A stretch of DNA of 64,000 bases from Litorimonas haliclonae (GCF_965138505.1 NZ_CBCSCO010000001.1:372001-436000), one strand, 5' to 3'; counted from the first letter of the stretch, positions 1 to 9,099 are shown. The notes: a model not told the origin generated them from the letters alone. Program-made: numbers and translations.

Positions 1-2
1 AC

Positions 3-158
3 AAGAATACTGGCTTCCCTCCAAAATTTTGGCAAGTGTACTTAGCTTTTGATGATGGCGAGTATCATCGTAAAGACGACGAATCAGATGACCCTGTAGT
101 TGAGCATACAAACCCGCAAATTTTCGATTTTTTGAAAGAACACAATATCAAAAATTAA
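3..158 (+). CDS. C-terminal end of an unrecognised protein (5' truncated by window)
   Basis: An open frame runs in from the window edge to a TAA at 156-158 and gives about 51 residues ending in FDFLKEHNIKN. The composition is protein-like (aromatic and acidic, with the stretch FDDGEYHRKDDESDDP), and no stop interrupts the frame from the edge, so I read it as the tail of a real plus-strand gene. It converges on the minus-strand DUF2155 gene only 25 bp away. I do not recognise the family. No domain can be assigned from this fragment. Confidence 0.6.
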   Translation, partial: KNTGFPPKFWQVYLAFDDGEYHRKDDESDDPVVEHTNPQIFDFLKEHNIKN

Positions 159-183
159 AGTTCGCCTAGGAATAATTCCCCTC

Positions 184-681
184 TTAACGCCGCAGGCTGC
201 CTTCCATCGCGCTCTCAGGCACCTGACACTCGATCACCCAAACATCATAGACACGGTGGTCCAGCGCGCTGACGGCGGGTTTAGAGGCGTACATCCAACC
301 GGAGAAAATCATGTTTTCGTCGTCGTCCTCGCTTGAGGCCTCGACGACATCGCCTTCGCCGTTTAGTCGGACGTCAGTAATTTGAAGAAAGGCATAGGTT
401 TCCGGGATTTCCGTTGGGGGTCTTTTCTCGCAATGACGCGCCGTAATTGAGAGACTGCCGTAATCTAGCGTGTCCCCAATTTTGACGGTGTAATCCTTCG
501 TCGTGGCGGTGACTTTATCGAGTGTGCGCAGCACGACCGCCGTGCCGACCAAATTCTTGTCTTCTTCGTCTTTTCTGTCGGTTTGAGAGGCAGCGGACAC
601 AGCTGTCAGCGTGCCCAGCGCGACCGCCAGACAGAGGGCGAAACCGCGCCGCAGTTGTTTCAAACCGTCGAGATTAGGCAT
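184..681 (-). CDS. DUF2155 domain-containing exported protein
   Basis: This 165-aa protein has an N-terminal hydrophobic stretch (about residues 13-31, ending AVSAAS), so it is probably secreted to the periplasm. The C-terminal half carries the hallmarks of the alphaproteobacterial DUF2155 family: ITARHCEKRPP, FSGWMYASKPAVSALDH and YDVWVIECQ near the end, with two cysteines that may pair. The start codon overlaps the end of the NDUFA12 gene by 8 bp, so the two are almost certainly co-transcribed, an arrangement common in alphaproteobacteria. The molecular role of DUF2155 is not established; the context suggests a link to complex I or the cell envelope, but that is inference. A long acidic run (SSEDDDEN) lies in the middle. 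Confidence 0.9.
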   Translation of the reverse strand: MPNLDGLKQLRRGFALCLAVALGTLTAVSAASQTDRKDEEDKNLVGTAVVLRTLDKVTATTKDYTVKIGDTLDYGSLSITARHCEKRPPTEIPETYAFLQITDVRLNGEGDVVEASSEDDDENMIFSGWMYASKPAVSALDHRVYDVWVIECQVPESAMEGSLRR

Positions 682-1072
682 CCGGAGACCAAGCCTCGTA
701 ATCCGCAGCGACCTTTTGGCGGTCTCCGCCCCGGTCCAAGCTGCCTTTAGGCTTATAGGCGTGAAGGGTCCCCGTCATATTCGGGATATGCTCTTTTTCC
801 CACGCATGACCTTTATAGCCATCATCCGTCGGAGGCAGTTCGCTTGTATGAGTGAGCCAGCCTTGCCATGCGGCCGGAATACGGGACGCATCCGCATAGC
901 CAGTATAGGTCACCCAGCGACGTTTACGCCCATCATAGGTCTCTTCTTTCTCTTCAAAATAGGTATTACCGAAATCGTCTTTGCCGATTTCCGCGCCGCG
1001 GCGGCCTATCATAAGGTTCGTCCCGAAAGTCGATCCGTTCCACCAGGTAAAAATACGTTTTAGGAAAGACAT
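674..1072 (-). CDS. NADH:ubiquinone oxidoreductase subunit NDUFA12 (B17.2) family protein
   Basis: This 132-aa soluble protein belongs to the NDUFA12/B17.2 family, an accessory subunit of respiratory complex I that alphaproteobacteria share with mitochondria. Family signatures are visible: TWWNGSTFGTNL at the N-terminus, DDFGNTYFEEK, RRWVTYTGYADASRIPAAWQGWLTHT in the middle (an extended conserved block, residues about 52-76) and PNMTGTLHAYKPKGSL near the C-terminus. Length is normal for the bacterial family. It is the first gene of a two-gene minus-strand unit with the DUF2155 gene. It is expected at the cytoplasmic side of complex I; the nuo operon itself is not in the window. Confidence 0.95.
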   Translation of the reverse strand: MSFLKRIFTWWNGSTFGTNLMIGRRGAEIGKDDFGNTYFEEKEETYDGRKRRWVTYTGYADASRIPAAWQGWLTHTSELPPTDDGYKGHAWEKEHIPNMTGTLHAYKPKGSLDRGGDRQKVAADYEAWSPDA

Positions 1073-1292
1073 TTGCCCTGCTCTGTTAGTCGTTGCGACG
1101 CGGTTGCGTTTGAAGGCGTTATGCCCCTACGCAGCGCCAAGGTAAAGCCGAGATGTGACAGAATTAGGGCCATCTTACTGTGAAACAGGGGCGCGCCAAC
1201 TGTGATTTGAATATCACAACCCGTAAAAAACTACAGCACCTTACGACTTATTTACTCTACCCGCGTTCTTGCGGGCCTTATACATACGGGTG

Positions 1293-2201
1293 ATGACATA
1301 TATACCGCATACCTTGATGGGCTCTGCCCTTCTGCTCACTGTCTTTGCTGTGCCCGCACAGGCACAAATTCGGGTGGATGCCCGAATGCACGCCTCGTCG
1401 GGGTCCTGCGCCCAATGTGACCTTTCCAATAAGCGTATGAATGGCGTGAAGCTCAAGAATGCTGATTTTACCGGGTCTATTTTTAATAACTCCAACCTGT
1501 CCGGGGGACAGTTTGACGGGTCGAACCTGACCGGCGCGCATTTCAAAAAGGCTCTCCTCTACCGTATTGAGGGACAAAAAGTAATGATGGACGACGCTGT
1601 CCTGGAAGACGCCACCCTGACCGAGGCGCATGTCACCGATTCTGTTCTGCGCAAAGCCAATTTGCGCCGGGCAGATCTATCGCGCGGAAAATTTCAGCAT
1701 AATGATTTCAGCGGCGCAAACCTTGAGAGCGTCAAAGCGCCGGACGTCAATTTTGAAGGCTCTAATTTCGAAGGCGCGCAGCTCAATCATATGAATTTGG
1801 AAAAGGCGATCTTGGACGGCTCTACTCTAAAAGGCGCAACATTCGGTTACGCCTACATGACAGAAGCTTCTTTAAAAGGCGCTAATCTGTCCGACGCCAA
1901 AATGTCTAACGTTCAAGGCCTAAATCAAGCTCAGCTCGACGCGGCCTGCGGGAATGCGAAAACAGAGCTGCCCAAACAGCTTTCGGTCCCTTATTGTGAA
2001 GGAACATTGGAGAAAGTAGCCGATCACTCCCACGACAGAATGGACCCTGACCTTATTCAGGCGGCCGTGCGGTTAGATCGCGCGATAAAAGACGTGGAGT
2101 TCATTCTCGACGCGACTCCAAAAGAAAATCGCCCAATGCGGAAAAAATTGGAAAGCATCCATGCGGATCTAACCAATTCCAAACGCGTTATTGAGCGATA
2201 A
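1293..2201 (+). CDS. Secreted pentapeptide-repeat protein
   Basis: From the ATG at 1293 the protein has about 302 residues; an upstream in-frame TTG at 1269 would add eight residues and cannot be excluded. A signal peptide (hydrophobic core SALLLTVFAVPAQA) is followed by a short mature N-terminus with a CAQC motif. About 30 A(D/N)LXX-type pentapeptides follow (for example LKNADFTGS, SNLTGAHF, ANLRRADLS, GANLSDAKM), which should form a right-handed quadrilateral beta-helix. The last 90 residues (from about 225) leave the repeat, contain two further cysteines and are probably helical. Pentapeptide proteins act as structural or protein-binding scaffolds. An exported one with a CxxC at the front of the helix is less usual. 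No enzymatic function can be assigned. Confidence 0.9.
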   Translation: MTYIPHTLMGSALLLTVFAVPAQAQIRVDARMHASSGSCAQCDLSNKRMNGVKLKNADFTGSIFNNSNLSGGQFDGSNLTGAHFKKALLYRIEGQKVMMDDAVLEDATLTEAHVTDSVLRKANLRRADLSRGKFQHNDFSGANLESVKAPDVNFEGSNFEGAQLNHMNLEKAILDGSTLKGATFGYAYMTEASLKGANLSDAKMSNVQGLNQAQLDAACGNAKTELPKQLSVPYCEGTLEKVADHSHDRMDPDLIQAAVRLDRAIKDVEFILDATPKENRPMRKKLESIHADLTNSKRVIER

Positions 2202-2224
2202 GGCTTATCAGCCCCTCCCCCTAC

Positions 2225-2250
2225 AAAAACCCCCGCGAATGCGGGGCTCT
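2225..2250 (-). terminator. Intrinsic terminator of aspS
   Basis: On the minus strand a GC-rich hairpin (arms 2231-2236 and 2241-2246, CCCCGC/GCGGGG, GAAT loop) is followed by a run of U from the A-tract at 2225-2229. It lies just beyond the aspS stop codon and also close to the end of the convergent pentapeptide gene. Confidence 0.8.
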
Positions 2251-2258
2251 CTGAGATC

Positions 2259-4082
2259 TTATTTCTGCTCGACCACGGGGACGAGTTTTAAATTCAACTC
2301 TTTTAACTGAGCCGGATCGGCCTCGCCTGGTGCATTCATCATCAGATCTTGCGCTTGTCCGTTCATCGGGAAAAGAATGACGTCGCGGATTGTGTTTACC
2401 CCCGCCAGCAACATCACAATACGGTCAACGCCCGGCGCAATACCGCCATGGGGCGGCGCGCCATATTTAAACGCATTGATCATACCGGCGAATTTATCTT
2501 CAACCACTTCGGGGCCATATCCGGCCATCTCGAACGCCTTATACATGATTTCAGGTTTGTGGTTCCGGATCGCGCCGGAGGATAGCTCAACGCCGTTACA
2601 GACGATATCATATTGATAGGCCAGAATATCGAGCTGCTTTTCAACCGTATCGGCGGCTTCCAGCACCTCCATCCCGCCTTGCGGCATAGAGAACGGGTTG
2701 TGAGAGAAATCGACTTTTTTATTGTCTTCGTCCCATTCGAACATGGGGAAATCGACAATCCAACAGAATTTAAATCCGGCCTTTTCGTCAATCAGGTCGA
2801 GGTCAGCCGCGACCTTATTCCGGGCCGCACCGGCGAGCTTATAGGCGTCGCTTTTCTTGCCGGCTGAGAAGAAGATACCGTCGCCCGCGCCGAGCCCCAT
2901 TTTCTCAAGCAGGGCTTTCAAATGGTCAGGCTCGAAATTTTTAAGCACTGGGTCTTGAGAGTCGACGCCGCCGCTTTCCGCCTCTTTCAAGCGGGCATAG
3001 CCGAGGCCCGGCGCCTGCATTTCTTTCTTTGCCCATTTATCGAGATTGTCGAAGAATTTGCGAGACTGGTTCGCTGCCGCTTGCGGCGCCGGAATAGCAA
3101 TAACTTTGCCGCCGCCCTTAGTGATCTTAGCAAAGATACCAAATCCGGTCTTAGCCTCGTCCGTGAAAAATTCTGACACATCGGTCAGCTCGAACGGAAT
3201 ACGCAGGTCGGGTTTGTCAGAGCCGTATTTCTCCATGGATTCCTTATAGGGAATACGCGGGAACGGCGTCTGGACTTCGCGGCCATCGGCAAACTCTTCA
3301 AACACACCTGCCATAACCGGCTCAATCGCATTGAAGACGTCTTCTTGGGTCACAAAACTCATTTCGACATCGAGCTGGTAAAACTCGCCGGGAGAGCGGT
3401 CCGCGCGGGCGTCTTCGTCGCGGAAACATGGCGCAATCTGGAAATAACGGTCAAATCCCGCCACCATCAAAAGCTGTTTAAATTGCTGCGGCGCTTGTGG
3501 AAGCGCGTAAAATTTTCCGGGGTTTAAGCGGGACGGCACAAGAAAGTCGCGCGCGCCTTCGGGCGAGCTAGCCGTCAGAATCGGTGTTTGAAACTCGGTA
3601 AAGCCTTGATCAATCATGCGGCGGCGCAGCGAATTGATGACCTGACCCCGCAAGATAATATTCTTATGCAATGTCTCGCGGCGCAGATCCAGATAACGGT
3701 GCTTCAAACGGATGTCTTCGGGATATTCCTGCTCGCCGAAAACCGGCAAAGGCAGTGACTCGGCTTGGCTCTCGATGTGGAATGTCTCGGCGCGAAGCTC
3801 GACATCGCCCGTTGGGATTTCGGAGTTTACCGCCTCTTTATCACGGGCCAGAACTTCACCTGTGACGGTAATAACGGATTCGGACGGGCAACGTTTCGCC
3901 GCCTCGTAAAATTCGACGTTCGGATAAATAACAACTTGGGTCAGTCCGTAATGGTCCCGCAAGTCAATGAACAGGGCATTGGCGTGTTCGCGTTTCCGGT
4001 GAACCCACCCGGAGAGTTTCGCGGTTTCGCCGACATGGGATTGGCGTAATTCACCACAAGTATGGCTACGGAAAGCATGCAT
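2259..4082 (-). CDS. aspS: Aspartate--tRNA ligase
   Basis: This 607-aa class II aminoacyl-tRNA synthetase charges tRNA-Asp in the cytoplasm. Visible parts are the N-terminal OB-fold anticodon domain (SGWVHRKREHANALFIDLRD), motif 1/flipping loop region (LTASSPEGARDFLVPSR), motif 2 (FRDEDARADRSPGEFYQLD), the bacteria-specific GAD insertion (about residues 300-420) and motif 3 (GGIAPGVDRIVML). Length is the normal bacterial size (about 590-610). I cannot tell from the sequence alone whether it is discriminating or also charges tRNA-Asn. It is a single-gene transcription unit. Its 5' leader contains a small hairpin at 4095-4111 (AGCCC/GGGCT), and an intrinsic terminator follows the gene. Confidence 0.97.
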   Translation of the reverse strand: MHAFRSHTCGELRQSHVGETAKLSGWVHRKREHANALFIDLRDHYGLTQVVIYPNVEFYEAAKRCPSESVITVTGEVLARDKEAVNSEIPTGDVELRAETFHIESQAESLPLPVFGEQEYPEDIRLKHRYLDLRRETLHKNIILRGQVINSLRRRMIDQGFTEFQTPILTASSPEGARDFLVPSRLNPGKFYALPQAPQQFKQLLMVAGFDRYFQIAPCFRDEDARADRSPGEFYQLDVEMSFVTQEDVFNAIEPVMAGVFEEFADGREVQTPFPRIPYKESMEKYGSDKPDLRIPFELTDVSEFFTDEAKTGFGIFAKITKGGGKVIAIPAPQAAANQSRKFFDNLDKWAKKEMQAPGLGYARLKEAESGGVDSQDPVLKNFEPDHLKALLEKMGLGAGDGIFFSAGKKSDAYKLAGAARNKVAADLDLIDEKAGFKFCWIVDFPMFEWDEDNKKVDFSHNPFSMPQGGMEVLEAADTVEKQLDILAYQYDIVCNGVELSSGAIRNHKPEIMYKAFEMAGYGPEVVEDKFAGMINAFKYGAPPHGGIAPGVDRIVMLLAGVNTIRDVILFPMNGQAQDLMMNAPGEADPAQLKELNLKLVPVVEQK

Positions 4083-4352
4083 TTCAGACTCCTCAGCCCG
4101 TGATCTGGGCTCTTAAGGCGCGAGACGGAGAAACGGTCCGCCGCGCCGGGTTAATGTGTGCGGGGACATCGGGAAAATTGGCCGAAAAGTCAAGTGTTGG
4201 CATGCTTTCTCGCCGGACCTCACCAGCCAGATATTTTCGCGGGTGGAGGTCACCTTACAAGGGTTTAAGGGAACATGAATGAGACAAAGCCGTATGAAAA
4301 ATATGGGAAAGCATCCCCACTGAATAAATTTTTTAAAGCAAAGAGGATAGCT

Positions 4353-4751
4353 ATGTTAAAACGAATTCTACTCTCCGCCGCTCTTGTTGGATCGACAGCC
4401 GCCGCAGTCCCAACACTCGCCGCAGCTCAGTTCACTGGCCCCGGGGCAACAGAAACCCTCTCCACCGTCTCCGCTGTGAAAAACGCATATGACGACGCTT
4501 ATGTAGAGCTGGACGGGTATATTGTGAACAAGGTTCGCGATGAGGAATATATGTTCCGCGACGATTCCGGCGAGATCATGATTGAAATCGACGATGAGGA
4601 CTTTCGCGGCCAAGCCGTGACCCCTAAAACCGAGGTGACAATTAAAGGTGAAGTCGACAAAGACTGGAATGACGTAAAAATTGACGTCGATAGGATTGAG
4701 CTTAAATCTGCAGCGGACGTGAACGCACCTGATTCTCTCATCACAAACTAA
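4353..4751 (+). CDS. BOF/YgiW-type OB-fold periplasmic protein
   Basis: The better start is the ATG at 4353, preceded by AGAGGA at 4342-4347; the longer frame from 4275 lacks a ribosome site and a signal peptide. The 132-aa product begins with a clear signal peptide (MLKRILLSAALVGSTAAA...AAAQF). It then shows the BOF (bacterial OB fold) pattern of the YgiW/YdeI family: FTGPG, a VKNAYDDAYVELDGYIV strand, YMFRDDSGEIMIEIDDEDF, and TEVTIKGEVDKDW...IDVDRIEL. Family members in enterobacteria are periplasmic stress-tolerance proteins that may bind cationic ligands. A rho-independent terminator follows at 4790-4813. Confidence 0.9.
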   Translation: MLKRILLSAALVGSTAAAVPTLAAAQFTGPGATETLSTVSAVKNAYDDAYVELDGYIVNKVRDEEYMFRDDSGEIMIEIDDEDFRGQAVTPKTEVTIKGEVDKDWNDVKIDVDRIELKSAADVNAPDSLITN

Positions 4752-4789
4752 GCTAAGGATGGGAGCGTATCTACTCCCTCTAACGATAG

Positions 4790-4813
4790 CCTCGCCTTCT
4801 CGGCGGGGTTTTT
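4790..4813 (+). terminator. Intrinsic terminator after the BOF-protein gene
   Basis: A seven-pair stem (4790-4796 with 4802-4808, one G-T wobble) with a five-base loop is followed by a run of five T. Confidence 0.8.
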
Positions 4814-4877
4814 CTGTTTACGTATCATATAATTCGGAGCAAGCTGATTACGCCAATTGTCCGGAGCAATTAAATTC

Positions 4878-5453
4878 ATGAACCGTAATCACCTCATCAA
4901 TTTTCTTCGAAGCTTGGCGCTCACGACGACTTTAGCCAGTTGTGCAACCTACAACCCTCAAACAGAGAATGCCTCCATTTCCGAAGTCGAAACTTGGGAC
5001 TCTGTGAGCATCAGTCTCAGCCGAAGCTTATGTTTTGGCGCGTGCCCCTCTTATTTTGTCGAAATTGAAGGCGATGGAACGGTCAATTATTGTGGCCGGA
5101 ATTTCGTGAAAGAAATTGGCAAGAGAGAAGACAGCCTGCCTCAGACAGACGTTCAAACCTTGTTCAACCGTTTTAAAGAAGCCGATTTTGAAGCGCTTGA
5201 TGACAAATACAAAGCTCCTGTTACCGACCTTCCAACCTACACGCTCCGGCTAGCTTACGATGACACAGTTAAAACTGTAATCGATTACGGAGGTGAAATG
5301 ATTGACATGCCGGCCGTGGTGACAAAGTTGCAACAGGCCGTGGATGAGACGGCCACCACAAAGAAATGGGTTGGTGACTTCAGCCAAAGACGGCGAACAG
5401 ATAATTCAGCGGAATGTGACGCGGCGTTTGAACCCCATAAATCAGTCCCGTAG
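4878..5453 (+). CDS. DUF6438-type lipoprotein
   Basis: I take the ATG at 4878 as start because it has GGAG at 4863-4866; the frame also opens at a TTG at 4857. The 191-aa product has a lipoprotein signal peptide with lipobox LASC at about residues 18-21, so it is predicted to be lipid-anchored. The mature part contains SRSLCFGACPSYFVEIEGDG and later cysteines, the pattern of the DUF6438 family (a small domain around a conserved CxGxCP motif). Function is not known for this family. The next locus, another small lipoprotein, follows on the same strand and may be a related envelope component. Confidence 0.8.
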   Translation: MNRNHLINFLRSLALTTTLASCATYNPQTENASISEVETWDSVSISLSRSLCFGACPSYFVEIEGDGTVNYCGRNFVKEIGKREDSLPQTDVQTLFNRFKEADFEALDDKYKAPVTDLPTYTLRLAYDDTVKTVIDYGGEMIDMPAVVTKLQQAVDETATTKKWVGDFSQRRRTDNSAECDAAFEPHKSVP

Positions 5454-5543
5454 AACGCATTTAGAAGCACAGTCTATAGTTTCGAGTCCGCATACTCCTC
5501 CATTTCACTAGGGACTGAACTTTTCTTAAAAAGATTCTAAATT

Positions 5544-6118
5544 ATGCAGAAGATATTTTTGGCCTTAACAGGAATTGTGCTCGCTACGGGATGTAGCGGC
5601 GCCGAGCAAAATAGAATTCAGGAAGCCATTTCCACAGACTCGATAAATATTACATCCGCTGGATCCTGCTACTACAAAATTGATGGGGTTAGACAAGAAG
5701 ACTTTAAAGTGGATTTGTGAACTTCAGAAAGACAAATTGGCACGAGGCGGATTTCCGGCAGCCTGATAACAAAACAGAATATGGAATGGAAAAGGGGTAT
5801 TATGACCCCAAACCGGGCTCATGTTATTATCAGGTCGCTTTCATGGAAGCTGTAACGGGTGATCCGGTCGACCGCTCTAAAAGGTCGGCCGTCACAAGCG
5901 ATCTCAATAGCGATGTGATTAAATCCACCTATATGGATCGCTCAATGCCTGGAAGGCTTCATGTCCAATCCTCCGAGCCTTGCGACGAGAGACACTCAGA
6001 TTTAATTAAGGCCGTGGAGGCCTTGCCGAACGCATATAAGTCGATGCACGACACCGAAATTCGTATCGTCCAATTCGCCAAATCACTCGAAGCGAAATTT
6101 AATGCGGGTCAGAATTAG
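5544..6118 (+). pseudogene. Small lipoprotein locus split into two frames (frameshift or GTGA-coupled pair)
   Basis: The first part (5544-5720, 58 aa) starts with ATG and has a clear lipoprotein signal peptide (MQKIFLALTGIVLATGC, Cys17), then contains SAGSCYYKIDG and stops at TGA 5718-5720. The second part (5717-6118, 133 aa) opens with GTG at 5717 overlapping that stop as GTGA, in another frame. It has no signal peptide and contains PGSCYYQVAFM, echoing the GSCYY motif of the first part. Frame 2 is open only from 5708, so the two could be one 190-residue lipoprotein broken by a one-base indel around 5706-5717, or two translationally coupled genes. I favour the broken gene because the second product lacks any export signal. 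The family is unrecognised. Confidence 0.55.
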
Positions 6119-6180
6119 TAGTCTAGCCGATTTAAATTTCGTTAGCCTCATAGGCTCAAAACAATTTAGTAAACTAGCAT

Positions 6181-6210
6181 AAAAAAACCCGCCTTGCGGC
6201 GGGCTCTTTT
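6181..6210 (-). terminator. Intrinsic terminator of clpA
   Basis: A perfect six-pair GC stem (6188-6193 and 6198-6203, TTGC loop) is followed on the minus strand by seven U, encoded by the A-run at 6181-6187. Confidence 0.85.
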
Positions 6211-6274
6211 GTATCCATCCGAGGCGTTACCGACCCAGCGCTTCATTGAAATAAATCCGGATTGATTTCGCGCA

Positions 6275-8611
6275 TTACGCGTCCTCTTTCGGGTTACCTT
6301 CCGGAGACGGCAGGCCCTTTGATTTATCGGGGCCGGACAGGCCCTGCTTGGCAGGCGGGACAATCTTGAAGGTAAGTTTCTCCTTTTTCTTGTCGACGCC
6401 GACCTTTACCAGGCCGCCTGACTTTAGCTTGCCGAACAAGATCTCATCCGCGAGCGGTTTTTTGATATGTTCCTGTATGGTGCGGGCCAGAGGACGGGCG
6501 CCGTAGCGCTTGTCATAGCCCTCATTGGCAAGCCAGAGATTGGCCGCTTTGGACAGGTCAAATTCGATTTTCCGGTCGGCAAGTTGTGCCTCAAGCTGAA
6601 TAACGAATTTGTCCACGACCTTGGCAATATCTTCGGGCGTAAGCGCCGCGAAGGACACCACAGCGTCTAGGCGATTGCGGAATTCCGGCGTGAAACGGCG
6701 TTTGATCGCCTCTTCCTGCTCGTCATCCTTCAGGCCGCGTCCAAAGCCAATTTCAGCTTTCGCCGCATCCGCCGCACCCGCATTTGTCGTCATAATGACG
6801 ATCACATTGCGGAAATCGACCTTGCGTCCATTGGTATCTGTCAGGAAGCCATTATCCATTACCTGCAACAGGATATTGTAGATATCCGGATGGGCTTTCT
6901 CGATCTCATCGAGCAGCAAAATGCTGTGCGGATTCTGGTTTACGGCATCGGTCAGAAGTCCGCCCTGATCATATCCGACATAGCCGGGAGGCGCTCCAAT
7001 GAGGCGCGACACGGTATGCCGCTCCATATATTCGGACATGTCAAAGCGCAGCAGTTCCAGACCCTGCGTCATGGCAAGCTGTTTCGCGACTTCGGTTTTC
7101 CCGACGCCTGTTGGTCCAGCGAATAGATAAGCGCCAATCGGCTTGTCCGGTTCACGCAGTCCAGCGCGCGCGAGTTTGACCGCAGAGGTGACCTGCTCGA
7201 TCGCTTTATCCTGACCAAAGACCATACGCTTTAGATCCATGGAGAGGGATTTGAGCGCTTTTTCGTCATCACGCGAAATCGATTTCGGCGGAATGCGGGC
7301 AATCTTGGCAATGACAGATTCGATTTCTTTTATATCGATCTTTTTCTTGCGCTTGGCCTCATCCACCAGACGCGTCCGCGCGCCGGCCTCGTCGATAATA
7401 TCGATCGCCTTATCCGGCAATTTCCGGTCCGTAATATGACGCACAGAGAGATCCACCGCACCTTGAAGGGCGGCAGCGGTATATTTCACATTATGAAATT
7501 CCTCGAAATAGGATTTCAGCCCCTGAAGGATTTTCACGGCGTCTTCGGCGGTCGGCTCGGACACATCGATTTTAAGGAAACGGCGAGACAACGCCCGGTC
7601 TTTCTCGAAATGCTGACGATATTCCTTATAAGTCGTTGATCCCATGCAGCGCAGTTTTCCGCTTTGCAGAGCCGGCTTGAGCAGGTTGGAGGCGTCCATC
7701 GCCCCGCCGCTCGTCGCGCCCGCGCCGATAATGGTGTGAATTTCGTCGATGAACAGTACCGCGCCGGGGGTATCCTGCAACTTGTTCACCACCGCTTTCA
7801 GGCGTTCCTCGAAATCGCCGCGATAGCGCGTCCCGGCTAAAAGCGACCCCATATCGAGCGAGTAAATCGTGGCGTCCAAAAGGACATCCGGCACTTCTTC
7901 ATTGACGATGCGGCGCGCAATACCCTCAGCGATGGCCGTTTTACCAACGCCGGGATCCCCCACGAGGAGCGGGTTGTTCTTGCGGCGGCGGGACAGCACC
8001 ATAATGCAGCGTTCCACCTCTTCATCGCGGCCGATGAGCGGGTCAATATTGCCCTCTTTCGCCTTGGCATTGAGGTTGACCGTATATTCCTGCAACGGAT
8101 CTTTCTGCTTGGCGTCCTCGCCGTCCATCTCTTGTCCGGCGCCCAAAATCGGCTTGGACACATTCGCGTCGCCGTTTTTGGAAATGCCGTGACTGATATA
8201 ATTTACCGCATCATAGCGCGTCATATCCCGCTCTTGCAGGAAATAGACTGCGTGGGATTCGCGTTCCGCAAAAAGAGCGACCAAGGCATTGGCGCCCGTG
8301 ACTTCTTCGCGGCCCGAAGATTGCACATGTATGACGGCGCGCTGAATCACCCGGTGGAATCCGGCTGTTGGGCGCGCTTCCTCGAAATCGTCCACGACGA
8401 GCGAGGCAAGATCTTCATCGAGATATTTTGCGACATCGGCCCGAAGCGGTTCGATATCAACGTCGCACGCTTTGATGACGGCGGCGGCGTCTTTGTCATC
8501 CAACAACGCAAGCAGCAAATGCTCAAGCGTGGCCAGCTCGTGTTTACGATCCGTGGCCAGCGTCAAGGCGCGGTGAATGGTGTCTTCCAAGACTGGAGAA
8601 AATGAAGCCAT
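6275..8611 (-). CDS. clpA: ATP-dependent Clp protease ATP-binding subunit ClpA
   Basis: This 778-aa AAA+ unfoldase feeds substrates to ClpP in the cytoplasm. It has the N-terminal Clp repeat domain (residues about 1-145). The first AAA module follows, with Walker A GDPGVGKTA (218-226) and Walker B FIDE (287-290), and then the second with GPTGVGKTE (499-507) and LLLDEIEKAHPD. An IGF loop for docking to ClpP is present (AKAEIGFGRG, about residue 620). There is no long middle domain, which separates ClpA from ClpB. clpS lies just upstream on the same strand, as is typical. clpP is not in the window. An intrinsic terminator follows. Confidence 0.97.
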   Translation of the reverse strand: MASFSPVLEDTIHRALTLATDRKHELATLEHLLLALLDDKDAAAVIKACDVDIEPLRADVAKYLDEDLASLVVDDFEEARPTAGFHRVIQRAVIHVQSSGREEVTGANALVALFAERESHAVYFLQERDMTRYDAVNYISHGISKNGDANVSKPILGAGQEMDGEDAKQKDPLQEYTVNLNAKAKEGNIDPLIGRDEEVERCIMVLSRRRKNNPLLVGDPGVGKTAIAEGIARRIVNEEVPDVLLDATIYSLDMGSLLAGTRYRGDFEERLKAVVNKLQDTPGAVLFIDEIHTIIGAGATSGGAMDASNLLKPALQSGKLRCMGSTTYKEYRQHFEKDRALSRRFLKIDVSEPTAEDAVKILQGLKSYFEEFHNVKYTAAALQGAVDLSVRHITDRKLPDKAIDIIDEAGARTRLVDEAKRKKKIDIKEIESVIAKIARIPPKSISRDDEKALKSLSMDLKRMVFGQDKAIEQVTSAVKLARAGLREPDKPIGAYLFAGPTGVGKTEVAKQLAMTQGLELLRFDMSEYMERHTVSRLIGAPPGYVGYDQGGLLTDAVNQNPHSILLLDEIEKAHPDIYNILLQVMDNGFLTDTNGRKVDFRNVIVIMTTNAGAADAAKAEIGFGRGLKDDEQEEAIKRRFTPEFRNRLDAVVSFAALTPEDIAKVVDKFVIQLEAQLADRKIEFDLSKAANLWLANEGYDKRYGARPLARTIQEHIKKPLADEILFGKLKSGGLVKVGVDKKKEKLTFKIVPPAKQGLSGPDKSKGLPSPEGNPKEDA

Positions 8612-8733
8612 TTAATTTTCCTTCCTTCTGATAACCAGATTTGGGGAGGGTCAATCCGAAATCAAGGCATGTATATGTCGAAGCTGCTTTACATTTTTGT
8701 GAGCCAGTTTTGCTTTGCGGCTCATTGCACAGG

Positions 8734-9099
8734 TCAAACTTTTTCGAGCGTACACTGCAAAGGGTGCTGGTTACGTTTCGCCGCGTCCATGACTTGCGTC
8801 ACTTTGGTCTCGGCGATCTCAAATGTATATACGCCGCAGGTTCCCATGCCGGATTGATGGACTTGCAACATAACCTGCGTTGCTTCTTCTTGGGTCTTCT
8901 TAAAAATGCCTATGAGAATAGAGACGACAAATTCCATGGGCGTATAATCATCATTCATCAACAGCACGCGGTACATGGACGGCTTTTTCGTCTTGGGCCT
9001 GACTTTGGTCGCCACACCCCGTTCAGGCGCGTCGCTGTCATCTTCATTGCCCGTGCCATCTTCGGGCCCAGAAAGCCATAATGGAATCATCTCTGTCAT
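8734..9099 (-). CDS. clpS: ATP-dependent Clp protease adaptor ClpS
   Basis: This 121-aa cytoplasmic adaptor binds N-degron substrates and delivers them to ClpA. The conserved core is visible: RVLLMNDDYTPMEFVV (substrate pocket Asn-Asp and Met), IFKKTQEEATQVMLQVHQSG and GVYTFEIAETKVTQV. The N-terminal extension is acidic (SGPEDGTGNEDDSDAPE), as is usual in alphaproteobacteria. It precedes clpA on the minus strand with a 122-bp gap, so the two are likely to be transcribed together. Confidence 0.97.
   Translation of the reverse strand: MTEMIPLWLSGPEDGTGNEDDSDAPERGVATKVRPKTKKPSMYRVLLMNDDYTPMEFVVSILIGIFKKTQEEATQVMLQVHQSGMGTCGVYTFEIAETKVTQVMDAAKRNQHPLQCTLEKV

Noticed and set aside
8132..8605. 157-aa plus-strand frame
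   Set aside because: Lies fully antisense to clpA, whose coding is certain; codon-like openness reflects the GC pattern of the real gene.
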